Source of the DNA: Candidatus Cloacimonadota bacterium
Lineage (GTDB): Bacteria; Cloacimonadota; Cloacimonadia; Cloacimonadales; WRIO01
DNA length: 15,069 nucleotides
Assembly (NCBI GenBank): GCA_017998585.1
Contig: JAGOCT010000014.1
Span: forward strand, 1-15,069
Reading direction: 5' to 3'
In this document: piece by piece, positions 1-7,000 of the stretch
How positions within the stretch are numbered: the stretch's first letter is position 1
Layout: each line of letters starts with the position of its first letter
Position numbers and translations under genes: made by a program
Notes under the pieces: model-generated
Seen by the model: only the letters and a program-made list of their open reading frames with translations
Told to the model about the DNA's origin: nothing
Databases searched by the model: none

Positions 1-6
1 ATGCAT
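1..6 (-). CDS. Start of an unidentified gene cut by the left edge
   Basis: Only the first two codons (ATG CAT) of a probable gene lie inside the window. The call rests on a good Shine-Dalgarno, AAAGGAG on the minus strand at 14-20, seven bases upstream of this ATG. Another ATG at 9-11 is only two bases from the Shine-Dalgarno, too close to be used. The gene follows ahcY on the same strand after a 67-base gap with no visible terminator, so it may be the third gene of the pnp-ahcY transcript. Nothing can be said about the product. Confidence 0.45.
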
Positions 7-73
7 TGCATCACTCCTTTATCTAAGAATCTTTCTTTTCTAACTTAAACTCAATCATCCATAAATATTACAT

Positions 74-1480
74 TTAATATCTGTAATGTTCAGGTTTGAA
101 TGGTCCGTCAACAGAAACACCAATATATTTTGCCTGTTTATCTGATAAACGGGTTAAGATTACACCCAATTTTTCAAGATGCAAACGGGCAACTTCTTCA
201 TCGAGTTCTTTAGGCAAAAGATAAACCCCTATTTCAAGGTTTTCTCTCCATAATTTTAATTGAGCTAATACCTGATTGGTGAAAGAGTTACTCATCACAA
301 ATGATGGATGACCGGTTGCGTTTCCAAGATTGACCAGACGACCTTCAGAAAGCAGGATTATGCAATGACCATCAGGGAATATAATCTTATCTACCTGAGG
401 TTTAACATTTTCTTTTACAACACCAGGTAAAGCATACAGTTTATCCACCTGAATTTCATTATCAAAATGCCCAATGTTACATACAATTGCCTGATCTTTC
501 ATCTTTTGCATATGATCAACAGTAATAATATCACAATTACCGGTAGCTGTAACAAATATATCAGCATATTCAACCGCATCTTCTACAGTCTTTACTTCAT
601 AGCCTTCCATTGCAGCCTGTAAAGCGCAAATCGGGTCAATCTCTGTAACTATTACGCGAGCTCCAAAGCCTCTCATGGATTGAGCACAGCCTTTACCCAC
701 ATCTCCGTAGCCACAGACTACAACAACTTTACCGGCAACCATAATATCGGTTCCACGTTTGATACCATCTGCCAATGATTCACGACAGCCATACAGGTTA
801 TCAAATTTAGATTTGGTAACTGAATCGTTTACATTGATAGCTGGGAAAAGTAAAGACTTACTCTCCAGCATCTGATACAATCTGTGAACACCGGTAGTGG
901 TTTCTTCACTGACACCTTTCATCTTTTCAGCGATTTTATGCCAGCGTTTTGGGTATTTCTCCATATCTTCCAGAGCAGTTCTCTGTAAAATGGCAAATTC
1001 TCTGTTATCTGTTGTAATCTCAGGGATTTTACCTGTTTTTTCATATTCATTTTCAAGACGGTAGCCTTCATGAATCAAAAGGGTTGCATCACCTCCATCA
1101 TCAACGATTAGATCTGGACCGCATTCTTCATCAAAAAGTAGAGCTTGCTTTGTGCACCACCAGTATTCTTCCAGTGTTTCACCTTTCCAGGCATAAACAG
1201 GAACTCCTGCTTTAGCAATGGCTGCCGCAGCATGATCCTGAGTGGAAAATATATTACAGCTTGCCCAGCGAACATCTGCACCCAGCTCAACCAAAGTTTC
1301 AATCAAGATTGCTGTCTGAATGGTCATGTGCAAACTGCCCATGATCTGAGCCCCTTTCAGGGGCTTTTCTTTTCCATACTTTTCTCTTAATGCAATTAAG
1401 CCAGGCATTTCTTTTTCAGAAATGATGATTTCTTTTCTTCCGGCTTCTGCAAGTTCTATATCTTTTACTTTATAGTTCAT
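74..1480 (-). CDS. ahcY: Adenosylhomocysteinase (S-adenosyl-L-homocysteine hydrolase)
   Basis: This cytosolic NAD-dependent enzyme reversibly splits S-adenosylhomocysteine into adenosine and homocysteine, removing the inhibitory by-product of methyltransferases and feeding the methionine cycle. The 468-residue protein is full length. Visible family landmarks are H51 in the SLHMT segment, the DDGGD stretch near 127-131, EETTTG at 192-197, the catalytic K223 and D227 in the SVTKSKFDN motif, the Rossmann glycines GYGDVGKG at 257-264, NIGHFDNE around 335-342, H391 in GHPSFVMS, and the C-terminal KPEHYRY tail that reaches the neighbouring subunit's NAD site. It carries the roughly 40-residue insert (about 145-185) found in the long bacterial form. 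Its ATG overlaps the pnp stop (ATGA). Its Shine-Dalgarno AGGAG at 1487-1491 lies inside the last pnp codons, so translational coupling is likely. The stop is TAA. Confidence 0.97.
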   Translation of the reverse strand: MNYKVKDIELAEAGRKEIIISEKEMPGLIALREKYGKEKPLKGAQIMGSLHMTIQTAILIETLVELGADVRWASCNIFSTQDHAAAAIAKAGVPVYAWKGETLEEYWWCTKQALLFDEECGPDLIVDDGGDATLLIHEGYRLENEYEKTGKIPEITTDNREFAILQRTALEDMEKYPKRWHKIAEKMKGVSEETTTGVHRLYQMLESKSLLFPAINVNDSVTKSKFDNLYGCRESLADGIKRGTDIMVAGKVVVVCGYGDVGKGCAQSMRGFGARVIVTEIDPICALQAAMEGYEVKTVEDAVEYADIFVTATGNCDIITVDHMQKMKDQAIVCNIGHFDNEIQVDKLYALPGVVKENVKPQVDKIIFPDGHCIILLSEGRLVNLGNATGHPSFVMSNSFTNQVLAQLKLWRENLEIGVYLLPKELDEEVARLHLEKLGVILTRLSDKQAKYIGVSVDGPFKPEHYRY

Positions 1481-3729
1481 CTGTCTCTCCTGTTTCTGTC
1501 ATGATCTCTACCACCACGATTATCTCTGTCGCGATTATCACGATCTCTGTGATCACGGTCACGATGTCCGTCATTACGGCGATAATCAGGGCGGTCAGGT
1601 CTTTCAGTTCTTTCAGGCTCTTCACCAGGTTCTTTCATACTCAGAGAGATTTTTCCTCTTTCTGAATCAATCATACGAACTTTTACCACATCACCCAGTT
1701 TAAAGAATTCTGTAATCTGTTTGCCACGAGGAACAGGTAATTGAGATATATGTGCCATACCTTCTTTGAAGCCAAGCATAAATTTAACGAAGATACCAAA
1801 GCCTTCTATACGACTGATTTTGCCTTCATACCAAACATTTCTCTGAGGTTCGGTGATAATAGCTTCAATCATGGCACGTGCCATATCCAGATTTTCTTTG
1901 TTTGGAGATGCAACCTGTACCAGACCGGTATCATCAATATTGATTTCAGCTTTAGTCTGTTCAATGATAGATTTGATTGTTTTACCAGAGGAACCGATAA
2001 TCTCGCCTATTTTGGAAGAATCAACCATAAATGATTCAATTCTTGGTGCATAAGGAGATAATTCTTTACGTGGTTCAGGGATCACCTGAGTCATAAGATC
2101 TAAGATGTATTTACGGGCATTTTTTGCTTTTTCAAGTGCAATTGACATAATCTCTTTGGTTATACCTTCGATTTTAATATCCATCTGCATAGCAGTAATG
2201 CTGTCTAAAGTACCGGTAACTTTGAAATCCATATCTCCAAGATGATCTTCAAGACCCTGAATATCAGTCAGAACGATGAAGTCATTGCCTTCCATAATCA
2301 GACCATTTGCGATACCGGCAACAGGGGCTTTGATTGGCACACCGGCAGCCATTAATGCCAAACAGCCACTACAAACAGAAGCCATTGAAGAAGATCCGTT
2401 TGATTCTAATATATCAGATACAATACGAATCGTATATGGGAATTTCTCATCTGAAGGAATGATCTTTTCTAATGCTCTTTCTGCTAAAGCACCGTGACCT
2501 AATTCACGACGACCGGGTCCTCTTAAAAATCCAGCTTCACCTACACTATATGGAGGAAAATTATAATGCAAGAAAAATTTCTTTTTATATTCATCATCAA
2601 GACCATCAATAATTTGCTGATCTGAAGTTGAACCAAGGGTAACGGTTCCTAATGATTGTGTTTCACCACGGGTAAATAAAGCGGAACCATGTACGATTGC
2701 AGGTAAGGTATCAATTTCAATACTAATAGCTCTGATCTCATCAACGCCACGTCCATCTACACGATTTTTGTCATACAGAATTCCATGTCTGACGTATTTC
2801 TTGATGAGTTCTTCAAATGAATTATTGATATATCTTTTCTTTGTTTCATATTCTTCAGGTGTTAAATTCGCCTGATACTCAGCAATAATGGTTTCCTGTA
2901 AGGTATCAAAAGCGTTTTGTCTTTCATGTTTTCCTTTGGTTAAAGAAGCTTCTTTTATTGCCTGACCCCATTTAGCTTCCATTCCGCCAATGATTTCTTC
3001 AGGAATAATATCAAGTATAACTTCCACTTTCTCTTTACCAATTTCCTGTTGCAGTTCAGTCTGAAGTTTACAAATTTCTTTAATCACTTCATGACCGGTA
3101 TAGATTGCATCCAGCATAGTTGCTTCATTAATATCATGACATCCAGCTTCAATCATCACAACAGAAGATTCAGAACCGCCTACAGATAATTCAAGTTTTG
3201 AATTTTTCATTTGTTCAATTGTTGGATTAACAACAATCTGTTCATCAATGATACCAACAGTTACGCCTGAAACAGGTCCATGGAAAGGAATATCTGAAAT
3301 GGTTAAAGCGATAGAAGCGGCAAGGATACCGATATCTTCCGGATGATTTTCACCATCATAAGTTAAAGGGGTAATACAAACATGAACCGGATTTCTGAAA
3401 CCCTCAGGGAAAAGCGGGCGGATAGTTCTGTCTATCAATCTGGCAATCAGTGTGGCTTCAGTGGAAGGTTTTGTTTCACGTTTAAAGAATCCGCCAGGAA
3501 TTTTTCCTGAAGCGAACATTTTTTCAATATAGTCCACAGTCAGCGGAAAGAAGTCAGTATCCACACCACTTAATTTACCCATTACAGCTGTAGCCAACAT
3601 AGTGGTCTTACCATAAGTAATTAATGCAGAGCCATTTGCCTGCTTAGCCATTTTACCTGTTTCAATAGATAACTCACGACCAGCGAGCATCATCGTTTTT
3701 TTTGTGATTTTAAAATCATGTTGTTGCAT
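1477..3729 (-). CDS. pnp: Polyribonucleotide nucleotidyltransferase (PNPase)
   Basis: A phosphorolytic 3'-to-5' exoribonuclease and RNA tailing enzyme that works as a homotrimer in mRNA decay. In the 750-residue numbering used here the order is: first RNase PH domain (about 5-140), helical linker (about 235-315), second RNase PH domain (about 320-545) with [10 protein letters not shown] at 352-361, the phosphate-binding [11 protein letters not shown] near 443-453 and the metal-site motif [10 protein letters not shown] at 494-503, KH domain with GSSG at 579-582, S1 domain at about 636-699, then an Arg/Asp-rich tail to the end. I chose the ATG at 3729 because AAGAAGGAG (3736-3744) stands six bases upstream. 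An in-frame ATG at 3750 would add seven residues but would place this Shine-Dalgarno inside the coding sequence. The gene follows rpsO, a widely conserved order, and overlaps ahcY by four bases. Confidence 0.96.
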   Translation of the reverse strand: MQQHDFKITKKTMMLAGRELSIETGKMAKQANGSALITYGKTTMLATAVMGKLSGVDTDFFPLTVDYIEKMFASGKIPGGFFKRETKPSTEATLIARLIDRTIRPLFPEGFRNPVHVCITPLTYDGENHPEDIGILAASIALTISDIPFHGPVSGVTVGIIDEQIVVNPTIEQMKNSKLELSVGGSESSVVMIEAGCHDINEATMLDAIYTGHEVIKEICKLQTELQQEIGKEKVEVILDIIPEEIIGGMEAKWGQAIKEASLTKGKHERQNAFDTLQETIIAEYQANLTPEEYETKKRYINNSFEELIKKYVRHGILYDKNRVDGRGVDEIRAISIEIDTLPAIVHGSALFTRGETQSLGTVTLGSTSDQQIIDGLDDEYKKKFFLHYNFPPYSVGEAGFLRGPGRRELGHGALAERALEKIIPSDEKFPYTIRIVSDILESNGSSSMASVCSGCLALMAAGVPIKAPVAGIANGLIMEGNDFIVLTDIQGLEDHLGDMDFKVTGTLDSITAMQMDIKIEGITKEIMSIALEKAKNARKYILDLMTQVIPEPRKELSPYAPRIESFMVDSSKIGEIIGSSGKTIKSIIEQTKAEINIDDTGLVQVASPNKENLDMARAMIEAIITEPQRNVWYEGKISRIEGFGIFVKFMLGFKEGMAHISQLPVPRGKQITEFFKLGDVVKVRMIDSERGKISLSMKEPGEEPERTERPDRPDYRRNDGHRDRDHRDRDNRDRDNRGGRDHDRNRRDR
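1478..1620 (-). other. Arg/Asp-rich low-complexity tail of PNPase, with embedded ahcY ribosome binding site
   Basis: The last roughly 45 codons of pnp encode an almost pure R, D, N, H, G tail with [15 protein letters not shown] internal repetition, beyond the S1 domain. At the DNA level it is an imperfect short tandem repeat of GAT/GAC, CGT/CGC, AGA and AAT codons. Arginine is mixed CGN/AGA through the tail, but the last four arginines are AGA, AGG, AGA, AGA. The AGG-AGA pair forms the Shine-Dalgarno of ahcY. Basic or charged C-terminal tails occur in several PNPases; a role in RNA or degradosome contact is inference. Confidence 0.7.
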
Positions 3730-3769
3730 TTGAATCTCCTTCTTTTGCATGCCTATTCAGGCGATTATC

Positions 3770-3782
3770 AGGCATTTTGCCT
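3770..3782 (-). other. Small hairpin in the pnp leader
   Basis: In the pnp 5' untranslated region the RNA reads AGGCA-AAA-UGCCU, a five-pair stem with a three-base loop. A weaker four-pair GCCT/AGGC stem lies next to it at 3751-3762. They sit between the long leader hairpin and the start codon. Possible RNase or PNPase control sites, but this is inference. Confidence 0.35.
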
Positions 3783-3805
3783 AAGGTCATGAAAGCAGTT
3801 CTGCA

Positions 3806-3851
3806 AGCAATAGGCAGACATCACTAAAGCAGGTGATTTCTGCTTATTGCT
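3806..3851 (-). promoter_or_regulatory. Long leader hairpin upstream of pnp
   Basis: The pnp leader can fold into one long stem: AGCAATA pairs with TATTGCT (3845-3851 with 3806-3812), GCAGA with TCTGC, and ATCAC with GTGAT. These make 17 pairs interrupted by two single mismatches, closed by an eight-base loop. It has no U-tract, so it is not a terminator. In Escherichia coli, pnp mRNA is autoregulated through an RNase III-cut leader stem that PNPase then degrades. A stem in the same position here is consistent with that mechanism, but the sequence alone cannot show it. Confidence 0.6.
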
Positions 3852-3882
3852 CAGACAAAAACCACTTTCATATTACTGTGTT

Positions 3883-3912
3883 AAAAAGAAAAAAGGGGAT
3901 GTTAATCCCCTT
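3883..3912 (-). terminator. Rho-independent terminator of rpsO
   Basis: Fourteen bases after the rpsO stop codon the minus strand reads AAGGGGAT-TAAC-ATCCCCTT, an eight-pair stem with a four-base loop, followed directly by TTTTCTTTTT. This is a textbook intrinsic terminator. It separates rpsO from pnp, so pnp expression needs either read-through or its own promoter. I see no convincing sigma-70 promoter between them; a TAATAT hexamer near 3868 has no good -35. Confidence 0.85.
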
Positions 3913-3925
3913 CCTTTTATAAGAA

Positions 3926-4195
3926 TTACTTTCTTAGACCTAATCTCTTAATGATTTCACGATATCTGTTTATATCCACTTTGATTAAATAATCTAATAA
4001 AGCACGACGTTTACCAATCAGGGTTAACAAACCACGACGTGTATGAAAGTCTTTTTTGTGAACTTTCAAATGTTCGGAGATTTGCTTAATTCTTTCTGTT
4101 AATAAAGCGATTTGTACTTCTGGTGAACCAGTATCTGAATCATGGAGTTTGTAGTCTGCCATAACTGCCAATTTGGCCTGTGGTTTCATTGCCAT
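3926..4195 (-). CDS. rpsO: 30S ribosomal protein S15
   Basis: This primary 16S rRNA-binding protein helps organise the central domain of the small subunit. The 89-residue length is exactly the family norm. It shows the hallmark [19 protein letters not shown] segment (about 18-36), [16 protein letters not shown] (about 42-57), the [10 protein letters not shown] stretch, and the terminal RLGLRK. The start at 4195 is set by GGAGGA at 4201-4206, five bases upstream; a second ATG two codons in is less well placed. A promoter at 4223-4250 and a strong intrinsic terminator right after the stop suggest it is mainly transcribed alone, just ahead of pnp. Confidence 0.97.
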   Translation of the reverse strand: MAMKPQAKLAVMADYKLHDSDTGSPEVQIALLTERIKQISEHLKVHKKDFHTRRGLLTLIGKRRALLDYLIKVDINRYREIIKRLGLRK

Positions 4196-4222
4196 TTAAT
4201 TCCTCCGTTATATTTTTTTGCT

Positions 4223-4250
4223 AATTTAATACAAGCACATTTTTTGTAAA
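4223..4250 (-). promoter_or_regulatory. Sigma-70-type promoter of rpsO
   Basis: On the minus strand TTTACA (4245-4250) is followed after 16 bases by TAAATT (4223-4228), leaving a short leader before the GGAGGA site. The same elements, spacing and flanks (AGCTTTACA, then TAAATT followed by A or T and GCAAAAAA) recur upstream of the gene that starts at 10979. That recurrence raises confidence above what the modest hexamer scores alone would give. Confidence 0.6.
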
Positions 4251-4276
4251 GCTTTTTTTGAAAATCTTAGCATTTT

Positions 4277-4912
4277 TTATGAATTATTCACTGATTGCTT
4301 TCTTTTCACAAGATACCTTACAACAAAATACAATGTTGCAGCAATTACAAGCAGAATAAAACCAAGTTTAATTTCTTCGTAATAAAGATGCAATAAAGCT
4401 TCATTTTCACCAAAATAGTATCCCAGTACTGCCAGAATTGTATTCCAGATACCTGAACCTAAGAAAGTAAAAAAGAGAAACTTCTTCATATCCATTTTAG
4501 CAAGACCAGCAGGAATAGAGATTAATTGTCTGATAGCAGGAATCAGCCTGCCGATAAAAGTGGACATACTACCGTATTTGTTAAAATAGTTTTCTGCTTT
4601 CTCTATCTTATGACGATCAATCATCATCATGTGGATGATCTTAGTATCAGCCAGTTTGTAAATAATCGTTCTGCCCAGATAGACAGCCAGATAATAATTT
4701 ACCAGAGCGCCAATGATACTGCCAATTATACCTGACAAAATCACTAAAAACAAATTCATCTGCCCTTTTGATGCCAGATAGGCAGCCGGAGGTATCACAA
4801 TTTCCGAAGGAAAAGGGATAAACGAGCTTTCGATACTCATCAGCACAATGATGCCTGTATAGCCCATTTGGCTGAATTTATTCATAAAGAATGAAGCGAT
4901 TGTTGAAAACAT
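4277..4912 (-). CDS. DedA-family (SNARE-associated/VTT) inner-membrane protein
   Basis: A polytopic cytoplasmic-membrane protein of 211 residues, the usual DedA size. Family signatures are clear: ESSFIPFPSE at 28-37 with the conserved acidic residues E28 and E37 in a re-entrant segment, and FIGRLIPAIRQLISIPAG at 119-136 with G121, R122, P125 and R128. Hydrophobic segments lie near 18-48, 53-80, 140-165 and 182-200, and the C-terminus is short and basic. Members are linked to envelope homeostasis, proton-motive-force maintenance and phospholipid (undecaprenyl or phosphatidylethanolamine) transport; which applies here is unknown. AGGAG at 4924-4928 is 11 bases before the ATG, a longish spacing. 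Upstream is the tandem hairpin array; downstream is the rpsO promoter. No dedicated promoter was recognised. Confidence 0.9.
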   Translation of the reverse strand: MFSTIASFFMNKFSQMGYTGIIVLMSIESSFIPFPSEIVIPPAAYLASKGQMNLFLVILSGIIGSIIGALVNYYLAVYLGRTIIYKLADTKIIHMMMIDRHKIEKAENYFNKYGSMSTFIGRLIPAIRQLISIPAGLAKMDMKKFLFFTFLGSGIWNTILAVLGYYFGENEALLHLYYEEIKLGFILLVIAATLYFVVRYLVKRKQSVNNS

Positions 4913-4937
4913 TTGTGTATTTTCTCCTTTATATCTT

Positions 4938-5098
4938 TACTACAAGCGGCTCGTAGGACAAGCAACCTGCTTGTATAGTTTTTCGTAAGCTTGTTGTAGG
5001 GCAAGCAACCTGCTTGCCAAAAAGCATATTCATTCCCAAGCTAGTAGCTTACGTTACTTCTTTACTTTCTGCAAGCTGGAAGCTTGCAGTACGGATCG
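4938..5098. repeat. Tandem hairpin repeat, copy 1 (full, 161 bp)
   Basis: This copy contains five palindromes: 4958-4974 (ACAAGCA/TGCTTGT, loop ACC), 5000-5018 (GGCAAGCA/TGCTTGCC, loop ACC), 5038-5050 (AAGCT/AGCTT, loop AGT), 5069-5089 (CTGCAAGCT/AGCTTGCAG, loop GGA), and 5088-5102, which runs just past the unit boundary (AGTACG/CGTACT, loop GAT). All have three-base loops. The first two palindromes are near-identical direct repeats (GTAGGRCAAGCAACCTGCTTG) 43 bases apart. REP-like in architecture; no coding capacity credible. Confidence 0.9.
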
Positions 5099-5216
5099 TA
5101 CTACAAGCTACTCGTAGGGCAAGCAACCTGCTTGCCAAAAAGCATATTCATTCCCAAGCTAGTAGCTTACGTTACTTCTTTACTTTCTGCAAGCTGGAAG
5201 CTTGCAGTACGGGGTG
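5099..5216. repeat. Tandem hairpin repeat, copy 2 (internally deleted, 118 bp)
   Basis: Nearly identical to copy 1 except that exactly 43 bases are missing, from one GTAGG to the next. The deletion fuses the first two palindromes into one (5118-5136). This is what recombination or slippage between the two internal direct repeats would produce. Remaining palindromes are 5156-5168 and 5187-5207, followed by AGTAC/GTACT at the junction with copy 3. Confidence 0.9.
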
Positions 5217-5343
5217 TACTACAAGCTACTCGTAGGACAAGCAACCTGCTTGTATAGTTTTTCGTAAGCTTGTTGTAGGGCAAGCAACCTGCTTGCCAAA
5301 AAGCATATTCATTCCCAAGCTGGTAGCTTACGTTACTTCTTTA
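5217..5343. repeat. Tandem hairpin repeat, copy 3 (truncated at the nucleotidase gene)
   Basis: Begins like copy 1, with both leading palindromes (5237-5253 and 5279-5297) and the third (5317-5329, loop GGT instead of AGT). It stops matching at about 5343, inside the 3' end of the 5'-nucleotidase gene. The stop codon TAA (5333-5335) and the last two lysine codons lie in sequence that is also present in copies 1 and 2. The array therefore forms the 3' untranslated region of the envelope operon. Confidence 0.85.
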
Positions 5344-6994
5344 TCTTATCCAGTTCTGCCTGTAATGCAGGACTTGGTTTGGAGCGGTCATCTCTTGCCC
5401 ATCTGTCGTCTATCACAACTTTAACCGGACTGTGTTTTTTGAAGTAATCAACCATTGCATCACGGAGATTGACTTCATGACGAATGACCTGACTTTCAGG
5501 GATAGTTGTTAAAAGTGTTAAGCCGGCATTTCCCTGAAGCAGGAAGTCAGTTGTAGCGACTCTATAGATTTTATCCGCTTTCCATGGTTCTCCGGCTATT
5601 TCCAGTCTTGTAACTCTGTCAAAATCGTTTCTGGAACGAGAATAAGTGATCTTTCCACCAGCCAGAATCAAGCCTGCTCTTGAACCTGCGACACGGGTTT
5701 CGATGATTTTCTTTAACATCACACCATCCACCAGAATGGTTACCACCTGGTTATCAAAAGGCATTACATTAAATACGTGACGATAGGTAACAGGTCCCAT
5801 AGGAATTTCTGCTCTTACACCACCCAGATTAATAAAGGCAAAGTCAGCTCCGGCTGCTTCTTTCATTGCTTCACAGGTAAAATTACCCATTGCATTTTGG
5901 GCATCTACGGAAGCACGAGATAAGAATGAACCTGCTGTACCGACCACATCATCCATTCCTTTTTCAACAATTGCCTGACGGGCACTGATCATTTCATCAA
6001 TTTCCGCATCAGGAATAAACTGTTCTTCAAACATAGTTACTAACGCATTATCTCTTAACGGAAAATCATAACCAGACATCTTTTTTGTTTTGGAATCTAT
6101 TTTCAAGATAACGTGACCCATGTTTGAACCATAAGCATAATTTGAAAAGAAAAGTGTTTGAGTTACCGGATCAATCCAGGGTTCCTGTAAACCACGATGA
6201 ATATGTCCGCCAAAGATGACATCGATGCCATCTACTTCATGCGCTAACTGTTGTGCATCAAGTCCCCAGTACTGAGTTTGTTTTTTAGCATTTTTACCAT
6301 AGCGTTTTTCATATTCTTCTTTTTCATTGAAAGGAACACCTGCGTGCATGGTTACAATCAGTAAGTCCACTTTTTCCTGTTCACGAAGAATTTTGACATA
6401 CTTTGTTAATGCTTCCTTTTCATCACCAAAATCTACATTTTTGATATGATCAGGGAAACTCATTTTTTCTGTATCAGTTGTAGTTAACCCAATCACCCCT
6501 ATCTTCACTCCTAATTTATTAAAAATCAGGTAAGGTGTCACATAATCAACCAGTTCTTTAGTCCCTTTTTTATAAATATTACTTGATAAAATGGGGAATT
6601 TCGCCAGAGAAAGTGTTTTCTTAAGGGTTTCTTCTCCAATATCATATTCATGATTACCCAGCACTGTTAAATCGTACTGAATTTTATTCATGTATTCAAT
6701 CACAGCTTCACCATTGGTTAGAGAACCGATGGGTCTGCCCTGAAAGAAATCGCCAATATCAAAGAGAAAGGATTCACGCTTATTACCATCGGATAAAGCT
6801 CTTACCTGTTTGATATAAGTTGCTGCAGAAGCCCCGCCACCCAACATAGGTGGAAACTGAGGATTCATAAAGGTTGCTGGATTACGGTCTATGCCGCCAT
6901 GCAGGTCATTTGTGTACATAATGTCCAGTTTTAAGTCTTCAGCCCACAACGAGACTGATACTAAAACCAGCAGACTGATAAGTATTTTTTTCAT
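5333..6994 (-). CDS. Secreted 5'-nucleotidase / metallophosphoesterase (UshA/NutA-like)
   Basis: A 553-residue enzyme with a signal peptide (about 1-18, cleavage after LWA) that should act in the periplasm or on the cell surface. The N-terminal calcineurin-like domain has all the dimetal motifs: YTNDLHG (D30, H32), GDFFQG (D82), GNHEYD with the catalytic N114-H115 pair, MHAG (H217) and GGHIHRG (H264, H266). The C-terminal 5'-nucleotidase domain (about 345-530) has the LGGVRAE substrate-site motif near 390-396 and VMPFDN at 410-415. Family members release phosphate from nucleotides, or from UDP-sugars or cyclic nucleotides; the exact substrate is not readable here. The Shine-Dalgarno AGGA overlaps the stop codon of the upstream outer-membrane gene six bases away, so the two are coupled. 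It is the last gene of the envelope operon. Confidence 0.92.
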   Translation of the reverse strand: MKKILISLLVLVSVSLWAEDLKLDIMYTNDLHGGIDRNPATFMNPQFPPMLGGGASAATYIKQVRALSDGNKRESFLFDIGDFFQGRPIGSLTNGEAVIEYMNKIQYDLTVLGNHEYDIGEETLKKTLSLAKFPILSSNIYKKGTKELVDYVTPYLIFNKLGVKIGVIGLTTTDTEKMSFPDHIKNVDFGDEKEALTKYVKILREQEKVDLLIVTMHAGVPFNEKEEYEKRYGKNAKKQTQYWGLDAQQLAHEVDGIDVIFGGHIHRGLQEPWIDPVTQTLFFSNYAYGSNMGHVILKIDSKTKKMSGYDFPLRDNALVTMFEEQFIPDAEIDEMISARQAIVEKGMDDVVGTAGSFLSRASVDAQNAMGNFTCEAMKEAAGADFAFINLGGVRAEIPMGPVTYRHVFNVMPFDNQVVTILVDGVMLKKIIETRVAGSRAGLILAGGKITYSRSRNDFDRVTRLEIAGEPWKADKIYRVATTDFLLQGNAGLTLLTTIPESQVIRHEVNLRDAMVDYFKKHSPVKVVIDDRWARDDRSKPSPALQAELDKIKK

Positions 6995-7000
6995 ATCATC

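Noticed and set aside
3730..3750. pnp start at 3750
   Set aside because: The strong AAGAAGGAG lies between the two ATGs and serves the one at 3729; no comparable site precedes 3750.
3806..3851. Terminator or attenuator ahead of pnp
   Set aside because: The long stem is not followed by a U-tract; the bases after it are mixed.
5014..5235. Plus-strand ORF of 73 codons
   Set aside because: It lies wholly within the tandem repeat and palindromes, with no ribosome site or family resemblance.
4938..5343. CRISPR array
   Set aside because: Units are 118-161 bp and nearly identical throughout, with no constant repeat alternating with unique spacers, and no cas genes are present.
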